From contig NZ_JAUSSH010000004.1 in NCBI RefSeq assembly GCF_030812255.1, forward strand, positions 224,931 through 288,930: a DNA stretch of 64,000 nt. The letters are read 5' to 3'. The translations under genes were made by a program, and so were the position numbers. Below, piece by piece: positions 63,147 through 64,000 of the stretch (its first letter is position 1; every line of letters begins with the position of its first letter). The notes below the pieces were generated by a model. The model made no database searches and had not been told where the DNA came from. It worked only from the letters and a program-made list of their open reading frames with translations. The DNA comes from Paeniglutamicibacter psychrophenolicus (GTDB lineage Bacteria > Actinomycetota > Actinomycetes > Actinomycetales > Micrococcaceae).

Positions 63147-63169
63147 TTATCCACAGAAGCTGTGTATAA
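63147..63169. promoter_or_regulatory. Inverted pair of DnaA boxes
   Basis: TTATCCACA (63147-63155) and TGTGTATAA (63161-63169), the reverse complement of TTATACACA, both match the DnaA consensus TTATNCACA exactly and face each other across 5 bases. A T-run follows on the plus strand, so the same bases can also form a weak hairpin terminator. It lies 140 bases past the rRNA terminator. Confidence 0.55.
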
Positions 63170-63308
63170 CTTTTTGGGCAGATTCGTTGGGCGTTGGTTG
63201 CCCTGGTTTCGGCGGTGCCCTGTGCCCGGCCGGCCGGCGGGCGGGGCACGCCTTAAGCGGGTGCGGCCCCCGGCGGGTGCCGGGGGCCGGGAACGGGCGT
63301 TAAGCATC

Positions 63309-63340
63309 GGAACCCCCAAGCCAGCTGGCTTGGGGGTTCC
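63309..63340 (-). terminator. Terminator of the rRNA operon
   Basis: A perfect 32-base palindrome made of two 16-base arms with no loop bases, 12 bases past the 5S rRNA 3' end on the minus strand. Confidence 0.85.
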
Positions 63341-63351
63341 GGGACAAGTTG

Positions 63352-63469
63352 TCCGGCGGTGACCTACTCTCCCACACCCTCCCGAGTGCAGTACCATCGG
63401 CGCGGTGGGTCTTAGCTTCCGGGTTCGGTATGGGACCGGGCGTTTCCCCCACGCTATGACCGCCGTAAC
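63352..63469 (-). rRNA. rrf: 5S ribosomal RNA
   Basis: The minus strand starts GTTACGGCGGTCATAGCG, contains the conserved CCCATACCGAACCCGGAAG and ends with the complementary GTCACCGCCGGAC. This is the complete 5S sequence of a high-GC Gram-positive. Ends are placed to within a few bases. It is last in the leftward rRNA operon. Confidence 0.96.
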
Positions 63470-63643
63470 TCTAGCCACGCACTCCCCGACACTGGTGCCG
63501 GGGGCGGTGAAAAATGGGTTACGACCACAATAGTGGTTGTTTGTTGTGGTTCCGCGACAACGAAGGTTGTTGTTTCGGGACCGCATAGTGGACGCAGCGT
63601 ATCTTGCCAACCACCCGACAAGGGGGTGGTGTGGTGTTTGTGG
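63470..63643 (-). other. 23S-5S internal transcribed spacer
   Basis: About 170 bases between 5S and 23S rRNA. It is AT-richer and carries repeated TTGTTGT/ACAACA tracts, as expected for the processing stems. No tRNA is seen in it. Confidence 0.7.

Positions 63644-64000
<357 letters not shown>

Noticed and set aside
63147..63169. Chromosomal origin of replication
   Set aside because: Only two exact DnaA boxes and no dnaA, dnaN or AT-rich unwinding element are next to them, and an rRNA operon follows.

Overview
The window is about 64 kb of high-GC chromosome from an actinobacterium, most likely a member of the Micrococcaceae (Arthrobacter / Paeniglutamicibacter / Glutamicibacter type). Support for this: lsr2; the marker order radA-disA-mutY-clpC-lsr2-lysS; actinobacterial small families (DUF2871, DUF1048, MTH1187-type, a DUF6286-like protein); GTG starts; many genes that look leaderless; and strong GC3 bias, which produces long false antisense frames. 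No phage, insertion sequence, CRISPR array or defence island is visible. The genus is inferred and was not tested by alignment.

Layout. 1-6704: tail of a secreted protein, an FtsX-type ABC transporter, a zinc-ribbon MBL-fold hydrolase and a valine-catabolic operon (mmsA, 3-hydroxyisobutyryl-CoA hydrolase, mmsB), all leftward after the first tail. 6884-9690: exonuclease III, an unknown conserved protein and a YdcF-type membrane protein. 9700-11870: a five-gene, translationally coupled Asp23/AmaP envelope operon. 12081-12439: a tRNA Glu-Asp-Phe operon with a recognisable promoter and terminator. 12623-17449: a zincin-like protein, two secreted NlpC/P60 peptidoglycan hydrolases and a tandem universal stress protein. 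17619-30348: purine permease, methyltransferases, acetyltransferase, AzlCD, AlaX editing protein, glycerophosphodiesterase, DUF445 and EcsC-like proteins, DUF2871 and a carboxylesterase. 30419-36768: Lrp-type regulator, PLP aminotransferase and amino-acid permease, a secreted nuclease/phosphatase-fold protein and an orphan thiamine-diphosphate enzyme. 37195-39530: a PadR-DUF1048-ABC export operon. 39956-43990: tRNA-Lys, an unknown protein, DUF47-PiT phosphate uptake and a malate/lactate-type dehydrogenase. 44287-48464: the high-affinity pstSCAB operon behind a PHO box. 48691-62805: FUSC protein, radA, disA, mutY, an N-acetyltransferase, clpC, lsr2, a 58-residue membrane protein, lysS, an alpha/beta hydrolase and an M13 peptidase. 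63352-64000: the 5S and 3' 23S end of a leftward rRNA operon.

How the parts fit. Phosphate supply is covered twice: low-affinity DUF47-PiT, and high-affinity Pst controlled by an 11-bp-periodic PHO box, with a terminator between pstS and pstC that should keep the binding protein in excess. Envelope maintenance is represented by the NlpC/P60 pair, the Asp23/AmaP operon and the FUSC and YdcF proteins. Genome care is represented by xthA, mutY, radA and the c-di-AMP synthase disA, beside clpC and lsr2. Amino-acid turnover is represented by the mms operon, AzlCD, and the Lrp-aminotransferase-permease group.

This is mainly housekeeping chromosome. I found no clear new multi-gene system. The points most worth following are the poorly studied actinobacterial Asp23/AmaP operon, an 18-bp operator shared by two distant loci, an inverted pair of DnaA boxes beside the rRNA operon, a recurrent leaderless-promoter pattern, and a very small gene directly behind lysS.
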